Shown here: one piece after another, positions 53,347 through 62,734 of the stretch
How positions within the stretch are numbered: the first letter of the stretch is position 1
Layout: each line of letters begins with the position of its first letter
From: Singulisphaera sp045290345
GTDB lineage: Bacteria > Planctomycetota > Planctomycetia > Isosphaerales > Isosphaeraceae
Direction: 5' to 3'
DNA: 64,000 nucleotides
Assembly (NCBI RefSeq): GCF_045290345.1
Contig: NZ_CP155447.1
Coordinates: forward strand, 9,238,001-9,302,000
Translations under genes and position numbers: made by a program
The notes under the pieces: generated by a model
Database searches by the model: none
The model's input: only the letters and a program-made list of their open reading frames with translations
What the model was told of the DNA's origin: nothing

Positions 53347-54204
53347 ATGGATGTTAGCACAAGTCCCTCGGTCCCTCATGTGGAGTTCTTTCCTCCTCCA
53401 CACAAACCACGAGGACCGAGTCGTTGGATCGGCTGGGTGACTGACGACCACCGGCAGCTAGTCCGGTTCTGGCCGGTCGTCCAGAACATGGTTGTCCAGG
53501 ATCTGCGCGTCCGGTACCAGCGTTCAGTGCTGGGGTTTTTCTGGACGTTGCTCCATCCGATCCTGATGATGACCACCTTGACGATCGTCTTTTCGCAGCT
53601 TCTTGAGATCAAGCGCGAGGACTACGCAATTTACCTGTTCGCCGGAATGGTTCCCTGGAACTTTCTGAGTGGAACTGTCAACGACTCGGCATTTTCGATC
53701 ATCCATAATGAAGCGTTGATTCGGAAGATCTTCTTGCCCAAGTTGATCTTCCCATTAACACGCTTATTGATCAACTTGACGACGTTCGTGCTCTCGATGG
53801 TCGCCTTGTTCATCCTGATGAAGCCGCTGGGCGTGCGATTCACCCCGCAGCTCCTGCTACTCCCGGTCGCGATTCTGCTGCTGTCGGGATTCACGCTTGG
53901 TCTGGGCCTGATTGTCGCCACGACCAACACCTTCTTCCGCGACTGCGGACACCTGGTGTCGGTCATCTTGCAAGCCTGGTATTTCATGACGCCGATCATC
54001 TACGAATCGACCAATTTGCCCCCCTGGCGACTCTGGGCGAACCCGGCGTACCCGTTTATCAAGCTTTTCCAGGTCATTCTCTCTGAAGGGAAGTGGCCCG
54101 ACCCGTTTCTATTATTGGCGGCTACCGGCATTGCGACGGTGAGCCTGGGGATCGGTTATGTCGCATTCAAGTGTCATGAAGACAAGTTCGTCTTCCGACT
54201 CTAG
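53347..54204 (+). CDS. ABC-2 type transporter permease for polysaccharide export
   Basis: 285 residues from the ATG at 53347. Six predicted helices, with the family's short N-terminal amphipathic stretch (DLRVRYQRSVLGFFWTLLHPI), and VPWNFLSGTVNDSAFSIIHN followed by KIFLPKLIFPLTRLL and FFRDCGHLVSVILQAWYFMTPIIYE. These mark the Wzm/TagG/KpsM group that exports lipid-linked glycans. The ATPase gene overlaps its end, which supports the pairing. The substrate is not shown. Confidence 0.9.
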   Translation: MDVSTSPSVPHVEFFPPPHKPRGPSRWIGWVTDDHRQLVRFWPVVQNMVVQDLRVRYQRSVLGFFWTLLHPILMMTTLTIVFSQLLEIKREDYAIYLFAGMVPWNFLSGTVNDSAFSIIHNEALIRKIFLPKLIFPLTRLLINLTTFVLSMVALFILMKPLGVRFTPQLLLLPVAILLLSGFTLGLGLIVATTNTFFRDCGHLVSVILQAWYFMTPIIYESTNLPPWRLWANPAYPFIKLFQVILSEGKWPDPFLLLAATGIATVSLGIGYVAFKCHEDKFVFRL

Positions 54205-54994
54205 TCGCGTTTTGCGGTGGGAACGCCATCTCCCCGCGACCGAGGCCCTGGTCGATCTCGAGGACGTCTCGCTCAATTTTGTCAGCTACTTTGACAAGAC
54301 TTACTCGTTGAAGCGAGCTGTCCTCGACCTGCTTCTCCGCCGTGAAGCGCCCATGCCGACGTCCGAATTCTGGGCGCTGCGAGGGGTGAACCTTCGGATC
54401 GGCAAAGGGGAACGGATCGGCATCGTAGGGTCCAACGGCGCCGGCAAGAGTACGCTCCTCCGTCTGATGGCGCGGATCTATCCGCCGACCTCCGGAAATC
54501 TCCGGATTCGCGGTACGGTCGCGCCTCTCATTGAAATGGGGGCAGGATTCAACCCCGAACTCTCGGGGATGGACAATATCCTGCTCAACGGCGCGATGCT
54601 TGGCATCAAGCGTCGCGAAATGCTCGAAAAGGTCGACGGCATCTTCGAGTTCACCGGCTTGCGGGAATTCGCCGACTTGCCGTTGAAATACTATTCGAGC
54701 GGCATGTTCATGCGTCTCGCGTTTGCGATCGCCACGGAGATTGATCCTGATATTCTCCTGATCGACGAATCGTTAGGCGCCGGTGATGCCGCATTCGTCG
54801 CGAAGGCGAAGGCACGGATCATGGGTCTTCTTGACCGATCCAATGTTGTGATCATCGTATCGCACGACATGAATGCGCTTCGTGAGATGTGTACACGAGG
54901 AATCTGGATGCGACGTGGACAGGTCGCCGGAGACGGCCCGATTGACGAAGTGATTGAGCAGTACATGCAAGACGCGGGTCCAACGCCGTCTTGA
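54176..54994 (+). CDS. ABC transporter ATP-binding protein for polysaccharide export
   Basis: 272 residues from the ATG at 54176, inside the end of the permease gene; a slightly longer frame opens at 54158. Walker A is GSNGAGKST (residues about 85-93), the signature is YYSSGMFMRLAFA (a variant of LSSGM in the glycan-exporter group), Walker B is DILLIDESLGAGD, and the H-loop is VSHDM. It matches Wzt/TagH-type ATPases. There is no long C-terminal carbohydrate-binding domain, so it is of the short type that does not select O-antigen ends. Confidence 0.9.
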   Translation: MKTSSSSDSSRVLRWERHLPATEALVDLEDVSLNFVSYFDKTYSLKRAVLDLLLRREAPMPTSEFWALRGVNLRIGKGERIGIVGSNGAGKSTLLRLMARIYPPTSGNLRIRGTVAPLIEMGAGFNPELSGMDNILLNGAMLGIKRREMLEKVDGIFEFTGLREFADLPLKYYSSGMFMRLAFAIATEIDPDILLIDESLGAGDAAFVAKAKARIMGLLDRSNVVIIVSHDMNALREMCTRGIWMRRGQVAGDGPIDEVIEQYMQDAGPTPS

Positions 54995-55088
54995 CCGATT
55001 CCACACCCGGCGTATCATGCGAACGCCCGCCCTTTTTGAGGGTCGGCGTCATGGATGAATCCCCTTGGGTCGATGGAGTGACCCGCCC

Positions 55089-57008
55089 ATGTCTCTTGCC
55101 TGCTTAGCGATCGTCGCATCCTCTTTGCTGGGATGGACTGACATCACCGTGCAGCCGAGTCGAGGCGAGCGTGCGCACTCAGCCTCGTACCGAAACCTGG
55201 CCACCCTCGACCGAGCCACCGATCGGACGCTCGATACGATCAAACGCTACGACATGTCGCGTCAATATCGTTTCGGGACCGATCGGGTCTTGTCGAGCCT
55301 CGTGAAGCTCGCTCGGGAGCGACCCGAACCGGAATTGGTCTACGCTCTGGCCGAGCTCTGCTGGGTCGAGGGACGTCGGCTCGATAAGTGGCGAAAAGCG
55401 AACGCCATCGACTATTATGTCGATTCGGTCGCGTATGCCCACGATTTTCTCACCGACCCCGAACTGGTTCGCCCGGATGGCCAGCGCGGATCCGATCCCC
55501 GCTACAGAACCGCGATGGATCTGTACAACGCAGGACTCGAGCGCATCCTCCGCGCCGCGCAAACCGTCGGACCGATCACGCCCGAAGGTTCGATCAAGCT
55601 CAAGATCCGCGGCCATGAGCAAGTGTTTCGGATCTCGCTCGCGAATTCCGCCTGGGCGATCGACGACGTGGACAAGATCATTCTCGCTTCCGACTACGAG
55701 GTGAGCGGCCTGATCTCGAAAACGTACCATTACGGCCTCGGCGTTCCCTTGATCGGTGTTCGATTGGCCGATGGTCCGACTCAAGAGGAAACCCGGTTCT
55801 ATCCCCCGGAAATGACCTTTCCGCTGACCGCGTATCTCAAGCCCACCTCGCGACTTCGTGATACGGGTAGCGACGCGAGCGCGAGCCGCGAATGTAGCAT
55901 CGAGCTGATTGATCCGGTCAGAACGAGAACCGTCTGCCCGCCGATCCTCATCCCGGTCGAGTCCGACTACAGCACTCCCCTGGCCTACATGTGGTCGCGA
56001 ACGGACCTGAACCGCTATCGGTGGACCGGTCTGCTCCGGCCTGATAAAGCACTCGGTCGCGCCAACCTGATGCTGCTCCGGCCCTATGAGCCCGGCAAGA
56101 TTCCCGTCGTGATGGTCCATGGCCTGATCTCAAGCCCGCTGGCCTGGATCCCCATGATCAACGAATTGCTTAACGATCCAAGCGTTCAGCAGCGCTACCA
56201 GTTCATGCTCTACATGTACCCGACGGGCGTGCCCATCCCGATCGCCTCTTCCATGCTCCGCGAATCCCTTCGTGAAGCCCAGCGAAAATACAACCCCGAC
56301 GGGGCTGATCCCGCTTTTGATCAGATGGTGCTGCTCGGCCACAGCATGGGGGGACTGCTCAGCCATACGATGACGCTCGATAGCGATGACAAACTCTGGC
56401 AGCTCAATACCGATCGTCCGTTCAAAGAGATCGAAGGGCCAAAAGAGGTCCTTGACGAGCTTCAAGGTTACTTCTTCTTCAAGCCGCTTCCGTTCGTTCG
56501 ACGCGTCGTTTTCTTGGCGACTCCGCACCGAGGGTCGGATCTGAGCCGGAGTTTCGTCGGCCGAGTGAGCTCGGGATTGATTGCATACTCTGATCATATC
56601 AATGAACTTCTGATGAAGTTGGTCAAGGAAAATCCCGATGCGTTCGACAAACGCAAGTTCCGTCGGCTGCCCACGAGCATCGAGACCCTGGAATCGATCT
56701 CACCGAACACCCCGTCAATCCTCAAGGCGATCCTGATGATGAAGCCACGTTCGGATGTGGTTTATCATTCGATCATCGGGTCGTTGAAACCGGGCGGAGT
56801 CGATACGACGACCGACAGTGTGGTTAGTTATGGCAGTGCGCACCTCGACGGCGTCGAGTCGGAGCTCCTGGTCCGATCCGATCACGGAGTTCAGAAGGAT
56901 CCTGAAGCGATTCAAGAAGTGCGCCGAATCCTTCTGAAACATGCAGCCGCTCCCGGCGGCGTCACGCTTCCACGGGCCGCGTTGTCGTCCCCGATCGGCT
57001 CGCGGTAA
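55089..57008 (+). CDS. Secreted lipase/esterase-like alpha/beta hydrolase
   Basis: 639 residues. The ATG at 55089 is preceded by TGGAGTG, and the protein begins with a signal peptide (MSLACLAIVASSLLGWTDI). A helical N-terminal domain of about 250 residues (ALAELCWVEGRRLDKW, TAMDLYNAGLERIL) precedes the hydrolase. PVVMVHGLISSPLAW marks the oxyanion strand, LLGHSMGGLLSHTM the nucleophile elbow, VVFLATPHRGSDL a conserved loop, and VRSDHGVQKDP the catalytic His. This looks like a surface lipase or carboxylesterase. It follows the ABC exporter by 95 bases and may share its transcript. Confidence 0.82.
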   Translation: MSLACLAIVASSLLGWTDITVQPSRGERAHSASYRNLATLDRATDRTLDTIKRYDMSRQYRFGTDRVLSSLVKLARERPEPELVYALAELCWVEGRRLDKWRKANAIDYYVDSVAYAHDFLTDPELVRPDGQRGSDPRYRTAMDLYNAGLERILRAAQTVGPITPEGSIKLKIRGHEQVFRISLANSAWAIDDVDKIILASDYEVSGLISKTYHYGLGVPLIGVRLADGPTQEETRFYPPEMTFPLTAYLKPTSRLRDTGSDASASRECSIELIDPVRTRTVCPPILIPVESDYSTPLAYMWSRTDLNRYRWTGLLRPDKALGRANLMLLRPYEPGKIPVVMVHGLISSPLAWIPMINELLNDPSVQQRYQFMLYMYPTGVPIPIASSMLRESLREAQRKYNPDGADPAFDQMVLLGHSMGGLLSHTMTLDSDDKLWQLNTDRPFKEIEGPKEVLDELQGYFFFKPLPFVRRVVFLATPHRGSDLSRSFVGRVSSGLIAYSDHINELLMKLVKENPDAFDKRKFRRLPTSIETLESISPNTPSILKAILMMKPRSDVVYHSIIGSLKPGGVDTTTDSVVSYGSAHLDGVESELLVRSDHGVQKDPEAIQEVRRILLKHAAAPGGVTLPRAALSSPIGSR

Positions 57009-57036
57009 GTCGGAACTGTCCCCTTGGAGTGGTCTC

Positions 57037-58245
57037 ATGCTCGGCCTGAACTCGTTGGCCTCCGCGATCCGAGGAAGTTTATGGCTCGTCCGTCGGGGAG
57101 GCTTGCGTGAACGACTCGATGATCTGGATCAGCGCGTGGCCGCGCTGGATCAGCGCGCAGTGGCTCTGGATCAGCGCACGGCCACGCTGGAACAGCTCGT
57201 CGACCATCGTGTTGAGGAGTTGGGCAGTCGCTTCGACCTGATCCTCCGTGAACTCCACTCGGTTGCCAACCGCCTCGCGCAAATTGAACAGGGAGCCGCC
57301 GCGGTCAACGCACTTGATGAGAAACGCTGGTTGGAACTGGGTCAGAGGCTCGAAGCGTCCTCACGCGAATCGGCCGGTACAGCGGTCCGCACCGAGCAAC
57401 GCCTCTCGAACATTGGTGACACCGCACAAGGTGCCCACGATCGCGCTTACGACACCCTTCGCAAGGTTGATCAAATCGATGATCTCCTGCGATCGCGCAG
57501 TCGCGTGTTCGGCCACGAGATGTTCCTCGATCCGACCGACTCGATTGTCTCGCCGATGTTGCTTCGCGACGGCTATTTCGAGCCCTATGAGACAACCCTG
57601 ATCGAGTCCGAAGTGAAGGCGGGAGACGTGGTCCTCGACATCGGCGCGAATATCGGCTACTACACGCTGATCTTTGCTCGGCTGGTAGGCGACCACGGAC
57701 GAGTCTACGCGTTTGAGCCGGACCCGACAAACTTCCGCCTTCTGAAGAAGAATGTCCGCGCGAATGGCTATCATAACGTCATATTCGTCAACAAGGCGGT
57801 TGCCGAGGTTTCCGGGCCGCTTTCCCTTTATCTCTGCCCTGATAACAAGGGGGACCACCGGATTTTTGCGTCCGAGGACGATCGGGACGCCATCCCGATT
57901 CAGGCGACCACTCTGGATGAATATTTTGCCGAATACCAAGGTAAAATTGACTTCATCAAGATGGACATTCAGGGATCCGAAGGCCGCGCCGTCCGCGGAA
58001 TGCAAAAACTCCTCCGCAGGCATCACGACGTGAAAATCATCACCGAGTTCTGGCCGGCCGGTTTGCTTCGTAGCGGCATCGAGGCGAGAGAGTACCTCGC
58101 CGATCTCGACCGTCAAGGTTTCGGCCTCTTTCGGATTGATGAAGATGGAGAAACCACCGAGTCGACCACGATGGAAGAGCTGCTTTCACTCTACCCAGAT
58201 AATCGCGAAGACTTCGGCAATCTCTATTGCGCACGGAGCGCCTGA
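57037..58245 (+). CDS. FkbM family methyltransferase with N-terminal coiled coil
   Basis: 402 residues. The ATG at 57037 follows TTGGAG at seven bases; the longer frame overlaps the hydrolase gene. The first 190 residues are helical, with three exact heptads, LDQRVAA, LDQRAVA and LDQRTAT (residues about 30-50), a coiled coil. The methyltransferase domain has VVLDIGANIGYYTLIFA (SAM binding), VYAFEPDPTNFRLL, then TTLDEY and IDFIKMDIQGSEGRAV, the FkbM signature. Such enzymes O-methylate sugars or lipids. Next to the exporter, a glycan substrate is likely by inference. Confidence 0.85.
   Translation: MLGLNSLASAIRGSLWLVRRGGLRERLDDLDQRVAALDQRAVALDQRTATLEQLVDHRVEELGSRFDLILRELHSVANRLAQIEQGAAAVNALDEKRWLELGQRLEASSRESAGTAVRTEQRLSNIGDTAQGAHDRAYDTLRKVDQIDDLLRSRSRVFGHEMFLDPTDSIVSPMLLRDGYFEPYETTLIESEVKAGDVVLDIGANIGYYTLIFARLVGDHGRVYAFEPDPTNFRLLKKNVRANGYHNVIFVNKAVAEVSGPLSLYLCPDNKGDHRIFASEDDRDAIPIQATTLDEYFAEYQGKIDFIKMDIQGSEGRAVRGMQKLLRRHHDVKIITEFWPAGLLRSGIEAREYLADLDRQGFGLFRIDEDGETTESTTMEELLSLYPDNREDFGNLYCARSA
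57124..57198 (+). repeat. 21-bp tandem repeat coding the coiled-coil heptads
   Basis: CTGGATCAGCGC occurs at 57124, 57145 and 57166, a strict 21-bp period (seven codons), with a related CTGGAACAGCTC at 57187. It encodes the LDQR heptads in frame. Confidence 0.8.
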
Positions 58246-58746
58246 GGATTTTCGAGTGGCGACTCAGCCACTCGTTCCTTTCCTTTTCCGCCTTCACGGC
58301 GTTCAGATTCACTTCCAGGAAGACGTCATCGCGGTATCGACCGAAATTCATCCTACTTCTGAATGCCAAGATAAACGCAATTCTTACACATCAGTTGGTA
58401 CGTTTTACGAATACTTCAACGAATGACAGTGAGAGACTTGGGGCTATGTGTGGGCCAGGAGACTGGTATCCGTCGCGGAACGAAGAGTTCTGAGTCTATC
58501 GCAAGGAAACCGGTCCGTCTGTCTGCCCCGGAGGCCGAAATTCGCGGGAGAAACTCGTTCCCACCCGGAGCGTGCGAACGAGATCCTGTTATCCTTGCTA
58601 CAGTCTCTTAGTTCTTGCAGAGTTCCCTCGAATGGAAGACGATTGTGGTCTGATCGAAAGACGGCGCAAATTTTGCTAGTTGCCCCGTGGCGAGACGTCC
58701 CGGCCAGGCGTCGAGGACTCGCCGCGATGAGGGGAACGCACGAGCC
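58246..58746. other. 501-bp gap without a recognised gene
   Basis: It separates the FkbM gene from the sulfotransferase on the same strand. Small open frames are present on both strands, but none has a ribosome binding site or family resemblance. The A+T content is raised near 58350-58420. A separate promoter for the downstream genes may lie here. Confidence 0.5.
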
Positions 58747-59616
58747 ATGTTCTTTCAACCGATCATTCAGCGGTTTTCCGGTGCACGTCATGCGAACCTG
58801 CCGGGTGAGGCGCGGATCGCGATTGTCAGCACGCCCCGGTCGGGCAACACCTGGCTCTGCAACATGCTGGATCACGCCTACGAGTGTGCGACCCGTGAAC
58901 ACGGCGAACTCGCCCTCTATAATCCGCTCGATGCTCCGTGGCGCAACCTCCCCGACCGATGCATCATCATGACTCACTGGCATCGGGTCGAGCCACTGCC
59001 GACGCTCTGGAAGCAGCACCGCTTCTTCACCATTACACTGGCACGGCACCCGCTGGACGTGCTCATCTCGATCCTGCGCTACGCGCCCTGTGAAGGCTCT
59101 CTTGGCTGGCTTTCCGGGCAAGAAGGAGATGAACGGCCCATCTTCGGAGTCTCACCTGAGAGCGAGGCGTTCATTCGGTATGCGACCAGTCGACGTGCCA
59201 AGGCGCTGCTCGCGGTGAGTACCCAATGGTGGACCGCGCAAGGGGTTCATCGGATCCGGTATGAGGATCTGGTCCGGAATCCAAAACGGCAGCTTTTGCA
59301 GATAGCAAAATCTCTGGGAACTTCGCCCTCGATTGGGTTCGACGGCGCAGTCACCTCGTGTGCGATGCCTCGCTTTCGCAACCCGATTACCGCAAGACAC
59401 ATCTGGCCAGGAAAACCAGGGCTTTGGAGAACACTCCTCACGGCGCACGTGGCTCAGCGGATTGCCGCGGCCCATCAAGATGTCTTTTCGGCACTCGGTT
59501 ACGTCTGCAATCCCGATCGCACGCTCGATTCGCGAAGGGCCTCTCACAACTGGGCGAGAATCGTGACGGCCAAGTCAGGAGACTTCGGGTTCGGCTCGTC
59601 GCAATCCGTTGCGTGA
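58747..59616 (+). CDS. Sulfotransferase
   Basis: 289 residues from the ATG at 58747 (GAGGGGA about eleven bases upstream). The 5'-phosphosulfate loop is IVSTPRSGNTWLCNM near residues 26-40, and the 3'-phosphate contact is ITLARHPLDVLISILRY. HRIRYEDLVRNPKRQLLQI is a further family feature. It transfers sulfate from PAPS to a hydroxyl acceptor. Placement between two FkbM methyltransferases and an exporter suggests a glycan acceptor; this is inference. Confidence 0.85.
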   Translation: MFFQPIIQRFSGARHANLPGEARIAIVSTPRSGNTWLCNMLDHAYECATREHGELALYNPLDAPWRNLPDRCIIMTHWHRVEPLPTLWKQHRFFTITLARHPLDVLISILRYAPCEGSLGWLSGQEGDERPIFGVSPESEAFIRYATSRRAKALLAVSTQWWTAQGVHRIRYEDLVRNPKRQLLQIAKSLGTSPSIGFDGAVTSCAMPRFRNPITARHIWPGKPGLWRTLLTAHVAQRIAAAHQDVFSALGYVCNPDRTLDSRRASHNWARIVTAKSGDFGFGSSQSVA

Positions 59617-59719
59617 GCGGTGTCCGACCGACCAGTTTGCTCGACCCCGCGGCCTGAAACGGCTACACTACCATCAGTTGTCACAACCCTGGTTCCCACA
59701 TTTTTTGGATGCCGAACTG

Positions 59720-61084
59720 ATGAGCGAGACCCTGGCCGATCGGCTCGTGAAGTTTGCCCTCGAGACACGATTCGATGACCTGCCCGAAGTGGTCATTCTC
59801 GAGGCAAAGCGGCGCCTTCTCGACGCGTTCGGCTGTGCCGCTGGGGCTCTCGAAGAGGAAGCCCCGTTGATTGCGCGACGAGTGGCCGCGAAGGTCGGTG
59901 GCGACCGCGGTTCCGCCCTCTTTGGCGGCGGACGCGCTTCGGCTGACTGGGCGGCGTTCTCGAACGGGGTCCACATCCGTTACCTCGACTGCAACGACAC
60001 CTATCTCTCGCTCGAGCCAGCACATCCCAGCGATAACTGGGCCGCGGTCATGGCGGCCGGGGAAGAAGTCGGCGCGGATGGTCGCGCCTGGATTACCGCG
60101 GCGGCCATCGCCTACGAGGTCCAGTGCCGCCTCTGTGATGCCGCCAGCATCCGGGCGCGAGGATGGGATCACACGACTTACGGCTCGCTCTCCACGTCCC
60201 TGGCCGCGGCGAAACTTTTCGGTCTCTCCCATGCCCAGGCGGTTCACGCCCTGGGGATCGCGGGGACGACCGGGACCGCGCTCCGATTGACTCGCGCAGG
60301 TGAGTTGTCGATGTGGAAGGGATGCGCCTTCGCCCACGCCGCACGCAACGGCGTCTTCGCCGCAATGCTCGCCCGAGAAGGGATGTCAGGACCGGCCCCC
60401 TTGTTCGAAGGTGATATGGGTTTTTGCCAGCAGGTCTCCGGCCCGCTCGAACTTCCCAAGTTGGGGGGGCCGTCGGCGGACGACTGGATGCTCCCCAAGA
60501 CCTCGATCAAGTTCGTTCCCGCCGAGTACCACAGTCAGTCCGCCATCGCGGCCGCGTTTGAACTCCGCTCTAAAATCGGCGACCTGACCAAGATTCGCTC
60601 GATTGAAATCGCGACGTTCCGCACCGCGGTTGAAATTATTGGCCAGGATCCCGAGAAGTGGCGGCCGAAGACGCGTGAGACCGCGGATCACAGCCTGCCC
60701 TACTGCACTGTGGTCGCTCTCCTGGATGGGGAAGTCTCGGCCCGGCAATTCCTCCCTGAGCGCCTTTCCGACCCTGCCCTGCTCGACCTCGTTTCTCGCA
60801 CCACTGTCGTCGAGGACCCGAAGTTGACGGCTGGGTATCCCGCCGGGATCCCTAACCGAGTGCGCATCAGCCTCGAAGATGGCTCGGTCCTCGAGTCGGA
60901 AGTCGCGTTTCCGCCCGGGCACGACAAGAATCCGCTCACGGATGCTCAACTCGCTCTGAAATTTCATGGCCTCGTCGACCCGGCACTCGGTGTCGCGCAA
61001 GCTGAAAAGATCTGGAACCAACTTTCGCGGCTCGAGTCTGACCCCAAACCGCACGAGTCGATTTTCCTCCTCAGCGCTCATTAA
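59720..61084 (+). CDS. MmgE/PrpD family protein
   Basis: 454 residues from the ATG at 59720; the open frame begins inside the preceding gene. The family is the 2-methylcitrate dehydratase/IDS-epimerase fold: AKRRLLDAFGCAAGA, FSNGVHIRYLDCNDTY (the Asp-rich signature), HPSDNWAAVMAAGEEVG, TTYGSLSTSLAAAKLFGLSHAQAVHALGIAG and SIKFVPAEYHSQSAIAAAFEL. Members act on methylcitrate, cis-aconitate, or sulfated sugars (iminodisuccinate and others), so the substrate is open. No prpB or prpC neighbours. Its place among the glycan genes is unexplained. Confidence 0.85.
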   Translation: MSETLADRLVKFALETRFDDLPEVVILEAKRRLLDAFGCAAGALEEEAPLIARRVAAKVGGDRGSALFGGGRASADWAAFSNGVHIRYLDCNDTYLSLEPAHPSDNWAAVMAAGEEVGADGRAWITAAAIAYEVQCRLCDAASIRARGWDHTTYGSLSTSLAAAKLFGLSHAQAVHALGIAGTTGTALRLTRAGELSMWKGCAFAHAARNGVFAAMLAREGMSGPAPLFEGDMGFCQQVSGPLELPKLGGPSADDWMLPKTSIKFVPAEYHSQSAIAAAFELRSKIGDLTKIRSIEIATFRTAVEIIGQDPEKWRPKTRETADHSLPYCTVVALLDGEVSARQFLPERLSDPALLDLVSRTTVVEDPKLTAGYPAGIPNRVRISLEDGSVLESEVAFPPGHDKNPLTDAQLALKFHGLVDPALGVAQAEKIWNQLSRLESDPKPHESIFLLSAH

Positions 61085-61427
61085 GCACTGGCGAATTTCC
61101 TCACCCGTTGCTCAATAAAGCCGCCTGGTCGGTTGGATCATCTTGATGCGAGCCGGGAGTGCAAGCTCCCGGTCCGCACGCTTTACGAAGCGGGCCACCC
61201 CGTGGGCATGGTCTACCTCCTCTCCCTAACCTCAGCCGGGCGCCAACATTCGCGGCTCGCCTCCTCGACCTCCGGCCTGATTGATCAGTCGTTCACCATC
61301 GGAGCGAAGGGGATTCGGAATTGTGCAAAATGGCTTGATGAGGTAAGACTCCGAACAACCCGTCGCGTGAGGTTTTAAAGCAGGACTCAGCCGATCGGAC
61401 GAATTCCTCGGCGCAGCGAGCTCATTC
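61085..61427. other. 343-bp gap before the second FkbM gene
   Basis: No credible gene. It contains the hairpin described at 61153-61172 and presumably a promoter for the next two genes. Confidence 0.5.
61153..61172 (+). terminator. Hairpin after the PrpD-family gene
   Basis: CCGGGAG, a six-base loop (TGCAAG) and CTCCCGG form a perfect 7-bp stem, about 70 bases past the stop. No T-run. It could also be a repeated genomic element. Confidence 0.4.
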
Positions 61428-62579
61428 ATGGATGAATGTTCAGACTCCACTCACGAGCCACATTTCTCCGAATCGAACCGCATTCGAGTCATTGACCGTA
61501 TCGGGGTGCAGCCCGGCCTCACCTTTTCCGCGGTGATCGACGCCCGAGCCCTTGATTCGATCAGTCTCGACCTTGCGGCGGGTCGTTTTCCATCGTCGAC
61601 CCGGCCAGCGATTGAATATTTGCAGGCAACGACGCCTCGAGGGGGGCGCGTTCTCGACCTGGGAACTCATATCGGCACCTTCACGCTCGCAGCGGCGGCG
61701 CTCGGGTATGAGGTCATGGGAGTCGAAGCCTCTCCGCAAAACGTCTCGCTCCTGAGAGCAAGCCTTCAAAAGAATCGGTTCGGTCGAGTCCACCTCGTCA
61801 ACGCCGCGGTGAGTGATCGGTCAGGAACGCTCGAATTCTCCCCGGCAGGGCCGTACGGCTACGTCGGAGCCGCCGGGGTGGGCCGAAGTTCAGTTTCGAT
61901 CCCCGCGTTGAGAGTCGACGACCTGCTGGCGGAACGGGGCTGGGATCGAGTCGATTTCCTCAAAATGGATATTGAAGGTTCAGAGATCGCCGGACTTCAG
62001 GGAATGCCTCGGCTCCTCTCGGCCTCGAATGCTCCCACCGTCTTCGTAGAATCAAATGGACATACCCTGCGTTTTTTCGACGAGTCACCGACGCGTCTGA
62101 AACAACTGCTGGAGGGCTACGGTTACCGAAGTTACCTCATCGAAGCCGGTCGGCTCTGCCCGGTTCAACCGGGGGACTTTCAACCGATCACATGCGTCGA
62201 CTATCTGGCTCTGAAACGATTGAGTCCAGTCCTGAATGGTTGCCGTATAGACCGTCCACTCACGTACAAAGAGGTTGTGGTCCGCATCGTTCACTCGGCC
62301 CATTCCGAGCACGACTCCGAGCGTCTCTATATCTCCCGGACTCTCACCAGTGCGGGCTCGGAGATACTCGCCTCGAGGCGAGTTCACGAGATCGTGGAGT
62401 TGCTTCGGCGGGACAAGTGCCAGGACGTCCGGGAGGCTGCCGCGACAATCACGTTACCGACCGCTCGCCCGGATTGGTGGATTGGCTGCCATCGAGGGAT
62501 CGAAGCCATCCGAAGGCCATTCTTTCGGAGCCGCGGTAGAGCCCACAAGCCTTCGAATGCGAGCACGCATCTCGGATGA
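61428..62579 (+). CDS. FkbM family methyltransferase
   Basis: 383 residues. RVLDLGTHIGTFTLAAAALG is the SAM-binding loop, VMGVEASPQNVSLL follows, and IPALRVDDLLAE with VDFLKMDIEGSEIAGLQG is the FkbM signature. The C-terminal 130 residues (after VDYLALKRLS) are a separate helical region with a basic end. It is distinct in sequence from the other FkbM protein at 57037. The next gene, an acyltransferase, follows by 155 bases. Confidence 0.85.
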   Translation: MDECSDSTHEPHFSESNRIRVIDRIGVQPGLTFSAVIDARALDSISLDLAAGRFPSSTRPAIEYLQATTPRGGRVLDLGTHIGTFTLAAAALGYEVMGVEASPQNVSLLRASLQKNRFGRVHLVNAAVSDRSGTLEFSPAGPYGYVGAAGVGRSSVSIPALRVDDLLAERGWDRVDFLKMDIEGSEIAGLQGMPRLLSASNAPTVFVESNGHTLRFFDESPTRLKQLLEGYGYRSYLIEAGRLCPVQPGDFQPITCVDYLALKRLSPVLNGCRIDRPLTYKEVVVRIVHSAHSEHDSERLYISRTLTSAGSEILASRRVHEIVELLRRDKCQDVREAAATITLPTARPDWWIGCHRGIEAIRRPFFRSRGRAHKPSNASTHLG

Positions 62580-62734
62580 GCACCTCGTGATTTGGTAAAG
62601 TTCAGTGAAGGGTCAGGGTCGGTCCTGCCGATTCGTTCGATTAGGATGCGCGAGATGCGCGGGCGTTGTCGAGCGTTCGGGCAAACGGCCGAGATCTCGA
62701 CGAGACCAGGACTCCTCAAGGACGAGGATGAAGC

